DNA of 50,730 bases, from NCBI RefSeq assembly GCF_022179345.1, contig NZ_BPQR01000039.1, forward strand, positions 1-50,730. The letters are read 5' to 3'. The position numbers were made by a program, and so were the translations under genes. The DNA comes from Methylobacterium jeotgali (GTDB taxonomy: Bacteria; Pseudomonadota; Alphaproteobacteria; Rhizobiales; Beijerinckiaceae). The notes beneath the pieces are model-generated. The model had not been told where the DNA came from, did not search any database, and saw nothing but the letters and a program-made list of their open reading frames with translations. Of the stretch, positions 39,682-48,420 are shown piece by piece. Position 1 is the first letter of the stretch. Each line of letters begins with the position of its first letter.

Positions 39682-40553
39682 CCGGCCTTCCTCGCGGGCG
39701 CGTGGTCGTGGTGATGGTGCCCGTGGCCGGCATGGATCCGATCGTCGTGGCGGTGGGCCTCAGCGCCTTGTGCCTCAGCGCCTTGGGCCTCGGTGTCTTG
39801 GGCGTCGTCATGCGCGTGGCCGTGGCCGTCGTCGCGTCCGCAGACGGCGGCGGTCTCGTCCCAGGCCTCGGAGAGGCGCCCGGCGCGGGAGAGGTTGGCG
39901 GGGGTCAGCACCGCGGCGGTCGCACCCCAGGCCACGGCCTCGCGGGCGAGCAGCAGCGTGCGAGGGAAGTGGGCGCGCACCTGCGCCATGTCGTGGAGGG
40001 CGGCGAGCACCGTGCGCCCCTCTCCGTGCCAGCGCAGGATCAGCCGGATCAGGTCGTCGGTGGTGCGGGCGTCGATCCCCCGGAACGGCTCGTCGAGGAG
40101 GATGACCGCGGCGTCCTGCACGATCAGCCGCGCGAACAGGGCCCGCTGGAACTGGCCACCGGAGAGCGTGCCGATCAGCCGGCCCTCGAAGCCGCCGAGC
40201 CCTACCGTCTCGATCGCCGCGGCGAGCGCGGCGCGGCGGCTGCCCTGGCTGCGCCAGGGCCCGGTCCGGCTCCACAGGCCCATGGCCACAAGGTCGAGGA
40301 CGCTCAAGGGGAAGGTGCGGTCGATCTCGTCGGCCTGCGGCAGGTAGGCGAGCGCGCCGTCGCCGCGGCCGATCGCGCCTTCGAGGCACGGCACGTCGCC
40401 GACGATGGCCTTGAGCAGGGTCGACTTGCCGGCGCCGTTGGGGCCGACGATCGCGAGGAGCTCGCCCCGGTCCACCGTGCCGTCGAGGTGGTGAACGGCC
40501 GGGTGCCGGTCGTAGCCGAGAGTCAGATGGCGGAAGGCGAGGGCCGCGCTCAC
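39678..40553 (-). CDS. znuC: zinc ABC transporter ATP-binding protein ZnuC, His-rich tail
   Basis: ATPase for zinc uptake. Walker A GPNGAGKST is at residues 37-45, the signature LSGGQFQRALFAR and Walker B VILLDEPFRGID follow. Beyond the domain a tail of about 50 residues contains about 12 histidines, ending HAGHGHHHHDHAPARKAG, with an acidic EAQGAEAQGAEA stretch. It may buffer or sense cytosolic zinc. I chose GTG 40553 (291 residues) because it overlaps the stop of the upstream micro-ORF as GTGA. A GTG at 40568 is possible. Confidence 0.92.
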   Translation of the reverse strand: MSAALAFRHLTLGYDRHPAVHHLDGTVDRGELLAIVGPNGAGKSTLLKAIVGDVPCLEGAIGRGDGALAYLPQADEIDRTFPLSVLDLVAMGLWSRTGPWRSQGSRRAALAAAIETVGLGGFEGRLIGTLSGGQFQRALFARLIVQDAAVILLDEPFRGIDARTTDDLIRLILRWHGEGRTVLAALHDMAQVRAHFPRTLLLAREAVAWGATAAVLTPANLSRAGRLSEAWDETAAVCGRDDGHGHAHDDAQDTEAQGAEAQGAEAHRHDDRIHAGHGHHHHDHAPARKAG

Positions 40554-40675
40554 GGCCGCGTCGCCCACAGGATCGCGAGCCAGATCGCGCCCGAGAGGAG
40601 GAGCGCGGCGCCGAGGCGCGGCCCGAGCCCCGAGCGCAGCAGCGACGTCCGGGTCGTGCGGTCGGTGCGTGTCAC
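40550..40675 (-). CDS. 41-residue membrane micro-ORF upstream of znuC
   Basis: A GTG-started frame encodes a basic N-terminus (TRTDRTTRTSLLRSG) and one hydrophobic helix, LGAALLLSGAIWLAILWA, at about residues 21-38. Its TGA overlaps the znuC GTG (GTGA), which suggests translational coupling. It starts 56 bp downstream of the candidate Zur box, so it would be the first gene of the zinc operon. It is too short to assign to a family and may be only a leader peptide. Confidence 0.4.
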   Translation of the reverse strand: MTRTDRTTRTSLLRSGLGPRLGAALLLSGAIWLAILWATRP

Positions 40676-40730
40676 GGGGCGGCGGGTCCGGAGAAAGGGG
40701 CTGTCGGCGGAGCGTAGCGCCTGATACACT

Positions 40731-40743
40731 GTAACATCGTTAC
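40731..40743. promoter_or_regulatory. candidate Zur box between znu operon and zur
   Basis: GTAAC-ATC-GTTAC is a perfect inverted repeat in the shared promoter of the divergent znu and zur genes. It resembles Zur operators (GTTATA/TATAAC-type palindromes), with which it shares A/T-centred half-sites ending in GTTAC/GTAAC. It ends 6 bp before the zur ATG, so it would repress both directions, including zur itself. Confidence 0.55.
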
Positions 40744-40749
40744 CCAGCA

Positions 40750-41286
40750 ATGGCGTCGGCGGAGAGCGGGATGGACGAGCGGGGATCGGCCGAGGCCGGC
40801 TCGGAGTGCCGGGGCCACGATCACCATCACCACGGGCACGACGCCGAGGAGATGATGGCGCGGGCCGAGCGCCTGTGCGGGGAGCGCGGCCTCCAGTTCA
40901 CGCATCTGCGCCGCGAGGTCCTGCGCGCGGTCGCGGCCGACGGGCGGCCGCTCGGCGCCTACGACATCGCCGAGCGCATCAGCGCCCCCGGCCGGCGGGT
41001 GGCGCCCGTATCGGTCTACCGCGCCCTCGACTTCCTGACGGAGAACGGCCTCGTCCACCGCATCGCCACCCGCAACGCCTTCGTGCCCTGCGTCCACGAT
41101 CATGGCGACGGGGCCGGCCTCGTGTTCATGATCTGCCGGAACTGCGGCAGCATCGACGAGACGACCTCGCCGGAGATCGAGCGGCAGATCGACCGGACGC
41201 TCGCCCTCTCGGGCTTCAAGGCGCGGAGCCGGATCCTCGAGGTCGAGGGCGAGTGCGGCGCCTGCACCGCCCGCGCGGCCTCCTGA
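40750..41286 (+). CDS. zur: zinc uptake regulator Zur (Fur family)
   Basis: The 178 residues show a Fur-type winged helix (LQFTHLRREVLRAVAADGRP, VSVYRALDFLTENGLVHRIA) and a dimerisation domain with metal motifs HDHGDGAG and two Cys-x2-Cys pairs (CRNC, CGAC) for structural zinc. The N-terminus has a His-rich stretch GHDHHHHGHD. Divergent znuBC and the shared palindrome support Zur over Fur. ATG 40750 lies so close to the operator that the mRNA would have almost no leader. ATG 40771 is an alternative. Confidence 0.9.
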   Translation: MASAESGMDERGSAEAGSECRGHDHHHHGHDAEEMMARAERLCGERGLQFTHLRREVLRAVAADGRPLGAYDIAERISAPGRRVAPVSVYRALDFLTENGLVHRIATRNAFVPCVHDHGDGAGLVFMICRNCGSIDETTSPEIERQIDRTLALSGFKARSRILEVEGECGACTARAAS

Positions 41287-41294
41287 GCGGGCTC

Positions 41295-42797
41295 TCAGAA
41301 CGCGTTGCGATAGGCCTTGGGCGAGAAGGTGCGGATCATGATCTGGATGTCGAACCAGATCGACCAGTTGTCGATGTAGTGCAGGTCGTGGCTGACGCGT
41401 CGCTCCATGTCGAGGTCGGTGAGCGTCTCGCCGCGCAGGCCGTTCACCTGCGCCCAGCCGGTGATGCCGGGACGGACGTTGTGGCGGCGGGCGTACTGGG
41501 CGATGCGCCGCTCGAAGCTGATGTCGTGGGCCAGCGCGTGCGGGCGCGGGCCGACGAGGCTCATGTCGCCGAGGATCACGTTGATGAGTTGGGGCAGCTC
41601 GTCGAGGTTCGTCCGGCGCAGGAAGGCGCCGACGCGGGTGATGCGGCTGTCGTTGCGCGTCGCCTGCACGAACTTGGCGTTCTTCTCGGTGCGCATGCTG
41701 CGGAACTTGAAGACGCCGAAGGGCTCCTGGTTGAAGCCGTAGCGCCGCTGCCGGAAGAACACCGGGCCGGGGCTGTCGAGCTTGATCGCCAGGGCCACGA
41801 GCGCCATCAGCGGGGAGATCGCGAGGAGGCCGAGGCTGGCGACGCAGATGTCGAAGGCGCGCTTGACCAGGATCTCCCCGATGCTGAGCGGGCGCCGCCC
41901 GATGTTGATGCCCGACAGCCGGCCGACGCGGGCCACCTGCATGTCGGGGAAGCGGTCGAGCACGCCCCCGGGCCGCAGGTGGATCGCGGCGGGTGTGCGC
42001 AGGAAGGTGTCCACGCAGCGGTCGACCTCGGCGGCATCGCCCCACGGCACCAGGATGAACACGTCGTCCGGGCGCAGGAAGCGAACGACCGAGACGGCGA
42101 GGTCCAGGTCCTCGTCGAGCTGGGCGCGCCGCGTGTTCGCGTCGGCGTCGCGCTCGACCCGGCGCAGGTAGCTCGTCCCAACCACGCGCAGGCCCAGCGC
42201 CTCGGCATCGTGGCTCTCGTAGAAGCGGGCGATGTCCTCCTCGTAGCCGACGAGGTGCACGCGGCTCACGGAGGCCGCCTCCGGGGTGATCGTCCGGCGC
42301 ACCAGGGCGAGCATCGCCGCCCGCAGGCCGATCATGGCCGGGAGCCCGGCCACGAACAGGCCGAGCACGACGACGCGGGAGAAATCGTTGGTGGTCTTGG
42401 TGGCGAAGCCGAGGACGAGCATCGCGCCCCAGGCCATCAGCCAGGTCGTGGCGGCCCGGCGCAGGTGCGGCTTGCGGGAGAGGGCGTTCTCGATCCCGTA
42501 CTCCTCGCGAAGGGCGTTGGCGAGGACCACGATCAGCGTCAGCGTGCCGGCCAGCGCCAGAGCCCGGCTCTCGGCGGACGGGATCAGGCCGCCCTCCGTC
42601 AGCGCGTAGTAGCCGAGCTCCAGGCCGATCCCGAGGCCGCAGATGGTGAGCGCGTCGGCCACCGCCAGCGTCGCCGAGATGGCGATCCGGAACGCGGCAC
42701 GTCCCCGCCGGGGCATCAGAGCGGACCAGACCTCGCGGCGACGGCTGAGCGGGCCGGCGAGCCTCTGGTAGTTCTGAGGAGGAACCTGGTGGAACAT
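41295..42797 (-). CDS. undecaprenyl-phosphate sugar phosphotransferase (WcaJ/GumD type)
   Basis: Starts exopolysaccharide repeat-unit assembly by moving hexose-1-phosphate from UDP-sugar to undecaprenyl phosphate. The 500 residues have four N-terminal helices (about 40-175), a CoA-binding-like middle domain, and the C-terminal catalytic domain: [49 protein letters not shown] and [17 protein letters not shown] chose ATG 42797 ([15 protein letters not shown]). The frame to 42887 is unlike family N-termini. The sugar, probably glucose or galactose, cannot be told. Convergent with zur, 8 bp apart. Confidence 0.9.
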   Translation of the reverse strand: MFHQVPPQNYQRLAGPLSRRREVWSALMPRRGRAAFRIAISATLAVADALTICGLGIGLELGYYALTEGGLIPSAESRALALAGTLTLIVVLANALREEYGIENALSRKPHLRRAATTWLMAWGAMLVLGFATKTTNDFSRVVVLGLFVAGLPAMIGLRAAMLALVRRTITPEAASVSRVHLVGYEEDIARFYESHDAEALGLRVVGTSYLRRVERDADANTRRAQLDEDLDLAVSVVRFLRPDDVFILVPWGDAAEVDRCVDTFLRTPAAIHLRPGGVLDRFPDMQVARVGRLSGINIGRRPLSIGEILVKRAFDICVASLGLLAISPLMALVALAIKLDSPGPVFFRQRRYGFNQEPFGVFKFRSMRTEKNAKFVQATRNDSRITRVGAFLRRTNLDELPQLINVILGDMSLVGPRPHALAHDISFERRIAQYARRHNVRPGITGWAQVNGLRGETLTDLDMERRVSHDLHYIDNWSIWFDIQIMIRTFSPKAYRNAF

Positions 42798-42959
42798 CTT
42801 GCGATGTCTCGTCCCGTGATGAGCCAAGCCTGTCTCAGATCGGCACGAGTATTTGCCGGGCTTCGACCTGCACGCCTCGATCAGCAACAGAGATGCCTAT
42901 TGCTCCCTCGCCGCTTTCGCATTTCTTTCGCTTCGGCCCACCGGGCGCCTGCGTGCCGC

Positions 42960-42976
42960 CGACATTGGCAATGTCG
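42960..42976. promoter_or_regulatory. inverted repeat upstream of the sugar transferase gene
   Basis: CGACATT-GGC-AATGTCG is a perfect 7-bp inverted repeat with a 3-bp centre, 163 bp upstream of the start codon. There is no T-tract, so a protein-binding site is more likely than a terminator. Confidence 0.3.
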
Positions 42977-43333
42977 TTACCGTTCCTTTGCCGAGGGTGA
43001 GGAACCACGAGTCGCGGTCCGTCCGCCGACGCTCCGCAAATGCGGCTTTCAACGCAAAGTAGAAAGTACCGAGACGAAAGATGCTGCAAAACCGCTCTCG
43101 CAAAGTTGATTTTTGTTGTTCGAGAGTGCCAACGTAGAAGGCCATTCGCGCCAAGGGATCATCGAGGCACACGGTCGCCGCCGCTGCTTCGATCACGACG
43201 ATCGGACATTCAGGTTGTACCGGGTATACCAGCGCCAAGATTCGGCCCAGGCTCATCCGATCTTCCGGAAACGTTGTCCGATCGCGCTCAAGAGTGAGGA
43301 TGGGGAACGGAAAAATTCGCCGAAAGTCGGTGC

Positions 43334-43385
43334 TCACGATCTCGTGATCAACGAAATTAGCATATTGTTAAGTTCGTTCACGAAC
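43334..43385. promoter_or_regulatory. paired palindromic operators upstream of the XRE gene
   Basis: Two 14-bp perfect palindromes, TCACGATCTCGTGA (43334-43347) and GTTCGTTCACGAAC (43372-43385), share the pattern CG-N-TC-N-CG at their centres and are 38 bp apart centre to centre, flanking an A/T-rich patch. They lie about 95-145 bp before the XRE start and may be its own operator sites. Confidence 0.45.
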
Positions 43386-43477
43386 GTGATGGATCGATTC
43401 AGACAGCTTATGGCGCCCCATCAGGGACATGATGACACGCCGGGCCTAATGCCCGTGGCGGAGGACAGGCCCGGACG

Positions 43478-43891
43478 ATGATGCCCAAGCAAACGACAGA
43501 TGTAGACCGGCTGGTGGGGTTGCGGATCACGGCGCTCCGCAAGGCCAGGGGGTTGAGCCAGACCGCGCTGGGAACGGCGGTCGGCGTGACCTTCCAGCAG
43601 GTCCAGAAGTACGAGAAGGGCCAGAACCGCGTCGGTGCCGGCCGTCTGCGCGAGATCGCCCGGCTGCTCGAGGTGCCGGTCTCGGCCTTCTTCGAGGAGG
43701 GCGATGCCGCCGCGCCGAAGGAGGACGTGTTCGGCTTCCTGAACGCTCAGGGCGCCATCGAGCTCCTGCGCGCCTTCTCGCAGATCGGCGACGAGCAGAC
43801 CCGCCGCGACGTGCTCTCGATCGTGCGGACCGCGGCGAAGCTCAGCCACTCCACGCCGCAGCCGGACCAGGCCGCCAACGACGCCGAGTGA
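43478..43891 (+). CDS. XRE-family transcriptional regulator
   Basis: 137-residue DNA-binding protein. A Cro/C1-type helix-turn-helix covers residues 12-66, with LRKARGLSQTALGTAVGVTF, QQVQKYEKGQNRVGAGRLRE and IARLLEVPVSAFFE. The C-terminal part is helical (FLNAQGAIELLRAFSQIGDE), of the type found in many alphaproteobacterial regulators. Divergent from the exopolysaccharide transferase, it could control that gene or itself through the palindromes upstream. ATG 43478 is followed at once by a second ATG. Convergent with cobB, 7 bp apart. Confidence 0.9.
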   Translation: MMPKQTTDVDRLVGLRITALRKARGLSQTALGTAVGVTFQQVQKYEKGQNRVGAGRLREIARLLEVPVSAFFEEGDAAAPKEDVFGFLNAQGAIELLRAFSQIGDEQTRRDVLSIVRTAAKLSHSTPQPDQAANDAE

Positions 43892-43898
43892 GTCGGCC

Positions 43899-45224
43899 TC
43901 ACGCCGCCCGCGCGGCGATGAGGTGGAAGAAGCTGCCCGTGACGCGTCCGACGCGATGGCCGGCGCGGCGTCCGAGAGCGGCGCCCTCCGCGTCCGTCAC
44001 CTGTGCGAGGGCGACGTCCTCGGCAGGCGGAGGCGAGGTCTCGCTGGCGTAGTGGAACTCGTGCCCCACGAGGCGCGCGCCCGCTCGCCCGAGCACGCAG
44101 TCTGCGGCGAGCGTCGCCACCCGATAGCCGAGGTGCAGACGGCGCGACCGGTAGGAGGTCGCGACAGGGAGCAGGCCGGCCATGGCGTGGCCGACGCCCT
44201 CGGCATCCTCCAGGCTCTCGCCGAGCACCATGTAGCCGCCGCACTCGCCGTGCAGCGGCCGCGTTCGCGCGAAGCGGCGCAGGCCGTCGAGGAATCGCCC
44301 GGCCGCCGCGAGCCGGCCCGCATGCAACTCCGGGTAGCCGCCGGGGAGCCAGCAGGCGTCGCAATCCTCAGCGGGCGCCTCGTCGGCCAGCGGCGAGAAG
44401 GGTACGAGCTCGGCGCCGGCCTCCCGCCAGCCCGCCGCCATATGCGGATAGAGGAACGAGAAGGCCGCATCGGAGGCCACGGCGACCCGCTGTCCCGGTG
44501 GGGAAGGCAGACCGCCGGGGGCGGCGTCCGGCACGCCGCCGCCCGCGCAGGCGAGGATGGCGTCGAGATCGAGACCCGCCTCGGCGAGGTCGCCGAGACG
44601 GTCGAGGCGCTCCTCGAGCCCCGAGGTCTCGCGGGCCTGGACGAGGCCGAGATGCCGCTCCGGCAGGATGAGGCCGGCATCCCGCATGATCGCCCCGAGG
44701 ATCGGGATCCCGACCCGGCGCAGCCCGTCCTCGACGAGGCGGCGATGGCGCGCGCTCGCAACCTTGTTGAGGACGACGCCGGCGAGCCGCACCCGCGGAT
44801 CGTAGGCCCGGCAGCCGAGGGCGACCGCGGCCGCCGACTGCGCCGCGCCCGAGACGTCGAGCACCAGCACCACCGGCCAGCCGTAGCGGGCGGCGATGTC
44901 GGCATTCGCCCCCGTGCGCCCGGCGCCCGCGACGATGCCGTCGTGGAGGCCCATGGAACCCTCGGCGACGACGATCCCGGCATCCCGCGCCGCCAAGGCC
45001 GCCGTCGCGTCGAGGAGCGCATCGTTCATGGCGAAGGAATCGAGGTTGACGCTCGGATGCCCGGTCGCCGCCTCGTGGAAGGCGGGGTCGATGTAGTCCG
45101 GCCCGCATTTGGCGCCACGCACCGCGACGCCCCGGCGGCGCAGGGCCCGCATCAGGGCGAGCGTCACGGTCGTCTTGCCGGAGCTCGAACGCGGCGCGGC
45201 GACGAGGATGCCACGGCCGCTCAC
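43899..45224 (-). CDS. cobB: cobyrinate a,c-diamide synthase (CobB)
   Basis: Amidates the a and c side chains of hydrogenobyrinate using glutamine and ATP. The 441 residues have an N-terminal P-loop domain ([20 protein letters not shown]), [20 protein letters not shown] and [12 protein letters not shown], and a C-terminal class I glutamine amidotransferase domain with the catalytic cysteine in [13 protein letters not shown] and a C-terminal HEFHYA histidine. GTG 45224 overlaps the cobM stop (GTGA). Last gene of the minus-strand unit. Confidence 0.94.
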   Translation of the reverse strand: MSGRGILVAAPRSSSGKTTVTLALMRALRRRGVAVRGAKCGPDYIDPAFHEAATGHPSVNLDSFAMNDALLDATAALAARDAGIVVAEGSMGLHDGIVAGAGRTGANADIAARYGWPVVLVLDVSGAAQSAAAVALGCRAYDPRVRLAGVVLNKVASARHRRLVEDGLRRVGIPILGAIMRDAGLILPERHLGLVQARETSGLEERLDRLGDLAEAGLDLDAILACAGGGVPDAAPGGLPSPPGQRVAVASDAAFSFLYPHMAAGWREAGAELVPFSPLADEAPAEDCDACWLPGGYPELHAGRLAAAGRFLDGLRRFARTRPLHGECGGYMVLGESLEDAEGVGHAMAGLLPVATSYRSRRLHLGYRVATLAADCVLGRAGARLVGHEFHYASETSPPPAEDVALAQVTDAEGAALGRRAGHRVGRVTGSFFHLIAARAA

Positions 45225-45988
45225 CGTCCGCCTCCGGTCGGGCGGAAGCGGCGGTCGTAGCCGGCGGAGTAGAGGGCGCTCTCGGCGGCGCCGGTATCGC
45301 CGAGCGCCGGCCCGACCAGGATGAGGGCGGTGCGCTCCAGGCCCGCCTCGGCGACCCGGCCGGCGATGTCGGAAAGCGTGCCTTCGATCACCCGCTCGTC
45401 GGGCCAGGTCGCGCGGAACACCACCGCCGCGGGACAGCCGGCGCCGTAGAAGGGCGTCAGCTCGGCGGCGACGGTCTCGATCACGTGGATCGAGAGATGG
45501 ATCGCGAGCGTCGCGCCGCTCTGCGCGAAGGTCGCGAGGCGCTCGCGCTCCGGCATGGCGCTGGCCCGGCCGGAGGTGCGCGTCAGGACGACGGATTGCG
45601 CGAGCCCGGGCACCGTCAGCTCCCGCCGGAGGGTCGCGGCGGCGGCGGCGAAGGAGGGCACCCCCGGCGTCACCGTATAGGGAATGCCGAGGCGGTCGAG
45701 CCGGCGGGTCTGCTCGGCGAGCGCGCTCCAGATCGAGAGATCGCCGGAATGGAGGCGGGCGACATCCTGGCCGGCCGCGTGGGCGTCCCGCATCAGCGCG
45801 AGGATGGCGTCGAGGTCGAGGGGGGCGGTGTCGACGATCCGCGCGCCCTCCGGGCACCAGCCGAGGATCTCCGGCGCCACGAGGGAGCCGGCATGCAGGC
45901 AGACCGGGCAGGCGGCGATCAGGTCGCGGCCGCGCACGGTGACGAGATCGGCCGCGCCCGGCCCGGCGCCGATGAAATGGACGGTCAT
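45221..45988 (-). CDS. cobM: precorrin-4 C11-methyltransferase
   Basis: SAM-dependent methylation of precorrin-4 to precorrin-5 in the aerobic B12 route. The 255 residues begin [20 protein letters not shown], the standard tetrapyrrole-methylase glycine loop, followed by [13 protein letters not shown] (residues 83-95), [16 protein letters not shown] and [18 protein letters not shown] 45988 was chosen because it overlaps the cobE stop and starts right at the conserved motif. A start six residues earlier is open but unlikely. Confidence 0.95.
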   Translation of the reverse strand: MTVHFIGAGPGAADLVTVRGRDLIAACPVCLHAGSLVAPEILGWCPEGARIVDTAPLDLDAILALMRDAHAAGQDVARLHSGDLSIWSALAEQTRRLDRLGIPYTVTPGVPSFAAAAATLRRELTVPGLAQSVVLTRTSGRASAMPERERLATFAQSGATLAIHLSIHVIETVAAELTPFYGAGCPAAVVFRATWPDERVIEGTLSDIAGRVAEAGLERTALILVGPALGDTGAAESALYSAGYDRRFRPTGGGR

Positions 45989-46386
45989 GGGGCCTCCCCG
46001 CTCCACGGCGCGGCGAGCGCGCAGGTGGCGCCGGCACTGGCGATCCGGGGCAGCACGATCCGGCCACCGGGTCCGCAGGTTGCCAGCGCCGCGGCCTCCG
46101 CGAGGGAGCCGACGCCCCGCGTCGCCTCCATGCGGGGCGAGCGCGTCGGCACGCGCGCGTCGGCTTCCCGGAGCGCGGCATCGGGCACGGCGCTCAGGGG
46201 CAGGCCGAGGGCGGCAGCGGCAGTGACGACAGGCGCTTCTCCGGCCCGGTCCTCGGCGGTCGCGAGGGCGCCGAGCCGCGCCGCATCGAGCCCGGCCTGC
46301 GCCTGAGCCTCGCGCACCAACGCGACGATCTCCTGCGCCCCCGTGCCCTTCCGGAAGCCGATGCCGGCGACGACGACCGCGCTCAC
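45985..46386 (-). CDS. cobE: cobalamin biosynthesis protein CobE
   Basis: A 133-residue protein related to the C-terminal domain of Cbi[21 protein letters not shown] at the N-terminus, [20 protein letters not shown] and [20 protein letters not shown]. CobE is found in aerobic cob clusters, and its role is unclear. The GTG at 46386 overlaps the cobL stop as GTGA, and its own TGA overlaps the cobM ATG. It is fully inside the coupled cobL-E-M-B chain. Confidence 0.88.
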   Translation of the reverse strand: MSAVVVAGIGFRKGTGAQEIVALVREAQAQAGLDAARLGALATAEDRAGEAPVVTAAAALGLPLSAVPDAALREADARVPTRSPRMEATRGVGSLAEAAALATCGPGGRIVLPRIASAGATCALAAPWSGEAP

Positions 46387-47627
46387 GGCTTCCTCCACGC
46401 CCACTGGATCACCGGCATCCCCGGACGCCAGGCGTGGAGGCCGCCGACAGGCTCGGCCCGGTCGATCCCGATGCGCCGCAGGGTTCCGCCCCGGCTCGCG
46501 AAGGCCGCGAGCAGCGCGGCCTCGCCCTCCAGCGTCACCGCGTTGGCGACGAGCCGCCCCCCGGAGGGCAGCGCCTGCGCGACGGTATCGATCAGACCCG
46601 GCTCCGAGACGCCGCCGCCGATGAAGGCCGCGTCCGGCGCGGGCAGGCCGGCCAGGGCCTCGGGCGCGCGGCCTTCGATCACCGCGAGGTCCGGCACGCC
46701 GAGGGCGGCGGCGTTGCGCCGGATGCGCGCCGCCCGGTCCGCGCGCCGCTCGACCGCCGTCGCCGACAGGCTCGGATGGCGTAGCATCCACTCGATCGAG
46801 ACGGAGCCGGCGCCGCCGCCGATGTCCCACAAATGCTCGCCGCGCCGGGGGGCCAGCGCCGCCAGCGTCACGGCGCGGATTTCCGCCTTGGTGAGTTGGC
46901 CGTCGTTCTCGAACCATCCGTCGGCGAGGCCCGGCGCCAGGGGGACGATCCGCGCATCCGGCGCGGCGACGACTTCGACGGCCAGCGTGTTGAGCGGGTC
47001 GACCCCTTCGAGAGCGAAACCGTCCGCCGTCCCCCCGCGGATGCGCTCGCGGGGGCCCCCCATGGCTTCGAGCACGGTCAGAGACGAGGCGCCGAGGCCG
47101 CGCTCCGCGAGCAGCGCCGCCACAGCCGCCGGCGTCCCGCCGTCCCAGGAGAGGGCGAGCAGACGGGCGCCGGGCTGGAGGTGCGGCACGATCCGCTCCA
47201 GCGCCCGGCCGTGGAGGGTGAGGCAAGCGGTCTCCGCCAGCGGCCAGCCGAGCCGTGCGCAGGCGAGGCTGAAGGCCGAGGGCTGCGGATAGGCGGCGAT
47301 CTCGCAGGCCGGAACCAGCCGGGCGATCTCGGCGCCGATGCCGTAGTGGAACGGGTCTCCGGTAGCGAGGATGCAGACGGGGCGCCCGCGCAGCGCCAGG
47401 ATGCCCAGATAGGCGTCGGCGATCGGGCTCGGCCAGGGGCGGCACTCGGCCGCCAACGGGGCGGCGAGGGCGAGATGCCGGCGCCCGCCGTAGACCACGG
47501 CGGCGCCCTCCAGCGCGGAGAGCGCGGCGGCCGAGAGCCCCTCGCGGCCGTCCTCGCCGATTCCGACGATGGACAACCATCGGGGCGCGCTCGACACGGC
47601 GGGGCGCTCAGGCGACACTTTCGCCAT
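46383..47627 (-). CDS. cobL: precorrin-6Y C5,15-methyltransferase (decarboxylating)
   Basis: Bifunctional enzyme making precorrin-8 from precorrin-6B. The N-terminal half ([40 protein letters not shown]) is the C5-methyltransferase of CbiE type. The C-terminal half ([34 protein letters not shown]) is the CbiT-type C15-methyltransferase/decarboxylase. From ATG 47627 it has 414 residues. This start codon overlaps the divergent cobK ATG by two bases. GTG 47597 would remove ten residues and is a reasonable alternative. Confidence 0.94.
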   Translation of the reverse strand: MAKVSPERPAVSSAPRWLSIVGIGEDGREGLSAAALSALEGAAVVYGGRRHLALAAPLAAECRPWPSPIADAYLGILALRGRPVCILATGDPFHYGIGAEIARLVPACEIAAYPQPSAFSLACARLGWPLAETACLTLHGRALERIVPHLQPGARLLALSWDGGTPAAVAALLAERGLGASSLTVLEAMGGPRERIRGGTADGFALEGVDPLNTLAVEVVAAPDARIVPLAPGLADGWFENDGQLTKAEIRAVTLAALAPRRGEHLWDIGGGAGSVSIEWMLRHPSLSATAVERRADRAARIRRNAAALGVPDLAVIEGRAPEALAGLPAPDAAFIGGGVSEPGLIDTVAQALPSGGRLVANAVTLEGEAALLAAFASRGGTLRRIGIDRAEPVGGLHAWRPGMPVIQWAWRKP

Positions 47628-48420
47628 GCGCATTCTCATTCTCGGCGGCACGAGCGAGGCCAACGCCCTCGTCGACGCGCTGCCGGTGCGGCCGGACCTC
47701 GACGTGACGGTGTCGCTCGCCGGGCGTACGGCGGCGCCCCGCCTGCCGGCGCGGGACACGCGGATCGGCGGCTTCGGCGGCGTCGACGGCCTGTCGGAGT
47801 ACCTGCGCCAGAGGCGGGTCGACCTCCTGGTCGACGCGGCCCATCCCTTCGCCGCCAACATCTCGGCGAACGCCGCCGCCGCGAGCGCCCGGACGGGCGT
47901 GCCGATTCTGGCGATCCGCCGACCGCCCTGGCCGCGTCTCTCCGGCGACGACTGGACCGAGGTCGACAGCATCGCCGACAGCGTCGCCGCCCTCGGGACG
48001 GCGCCGCGGCGCGTGTTCCTGACGGTCGGCCGCACGGATATCGCCGTCTTTGCCCGCGCGCCGCAGCACGACTACGTCGCCCGCACCATCGAGCCGGTCG
48101 GCGGCGCGCTGCCGGTGCCGCGCATCACGACGCTGCTCGCCCGCGGGCCGTTCGACGAGGAGAGCGAGGTCGAGGTGCTGCGCAGCCAGCGCATCGCGGT
48201 CGTCGTTACCAAGAACGCCGGCGGTCCGGCGACCTACGGCAAGGTCGCCGCCGCCCGCCGCCTCGGCATCCCGGTGGTGATCGTGCGCCAGCCCCATAAG
48301 CCGGCGGTGCCGCAGGTGGCTGATGCGAAAGCCGCGCTGGCGCGCATCCTGGCGCTCGCCGACGGACCTCGCGAGCAAGGTCACGCCGCCTCCGGCGCGG
48401 GCACGCTGCGGCGGGTGTAG
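47626..48420 (+). CDS. cobK: precorrin-6A reductase
   Basis: NADPH-dependent reduction of precorrin-6A to 6B. The 264 residues begin [19 protein letters not shown] and include LVDAAHPFAANISANAAAA, VFLTVGRTDIAVFARA and VVTKNAGGPATYGKVAAARR, all typical. It is on the opposite strand from the other cob genes. Its start overlaps the cobL start region, and its last 40 bp overlap the cobJ 3' end (48381-48420). A reading from 47569 is rejected as it extends into cobL. Confidence 0.95.
   Translation: MRILILGGTSEANALVDALPVRPDLDVTVSLAGRTAAPRLPARDTRIGGFGGVDGLSEYLRQRRVDLLVDAAHPFAANISANAAAASARTGVPILAIRRPPWPRLSGDDWTEVDSIADSVAALGTAPRRVFLTVGRTDIAVFARAPQHDYVARTIEPVGGALPVPRITTLLARGPFDEESEVEVLRSQRIAVVVTKNAGGPATYGKVAAARRLGIPVVIVRQPHKPAVPQVADAKAALARILALADGPREQGHAASGAGTLRRV

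Larger units (their letters stand above)
42798..43477. other. 680-bp divergent leader between sugar transferase and XRE regulator
   Basis: The region is less G/C-biased than its neighbours. It holds an inverted repeat at 42960-42976, palindromes at 43334-43347 and 43372-43385 and an A/T-rich patch around 43350-43372. Frames open across it on both strands have codon use unlike the surrounding genes, so I call no protein. Regulatory DNA is the most likely reading. A decayed gene or unknown sRNA is possible. Confidence 0.55.

Noticed and set aside
42782..42795. GAAC-N6-GAAC, similar to a LexA box
   Set aside because: The spacing is 6, not 7, and it lies inside the first codons of the sugar transferase gene.
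42897..43337. 146-codon open frame on the minus strand in the sugar transferase/XRE gap, and a 122-codon frame on the plus strand (43113-43481)
   Set aside because: Neither has the G/C-rich third positions of neighbouring genes, a recognisable domain or a good ribosome-binding site, and they overlap each other. A decayed or foreign gene cannot be fully excluded.
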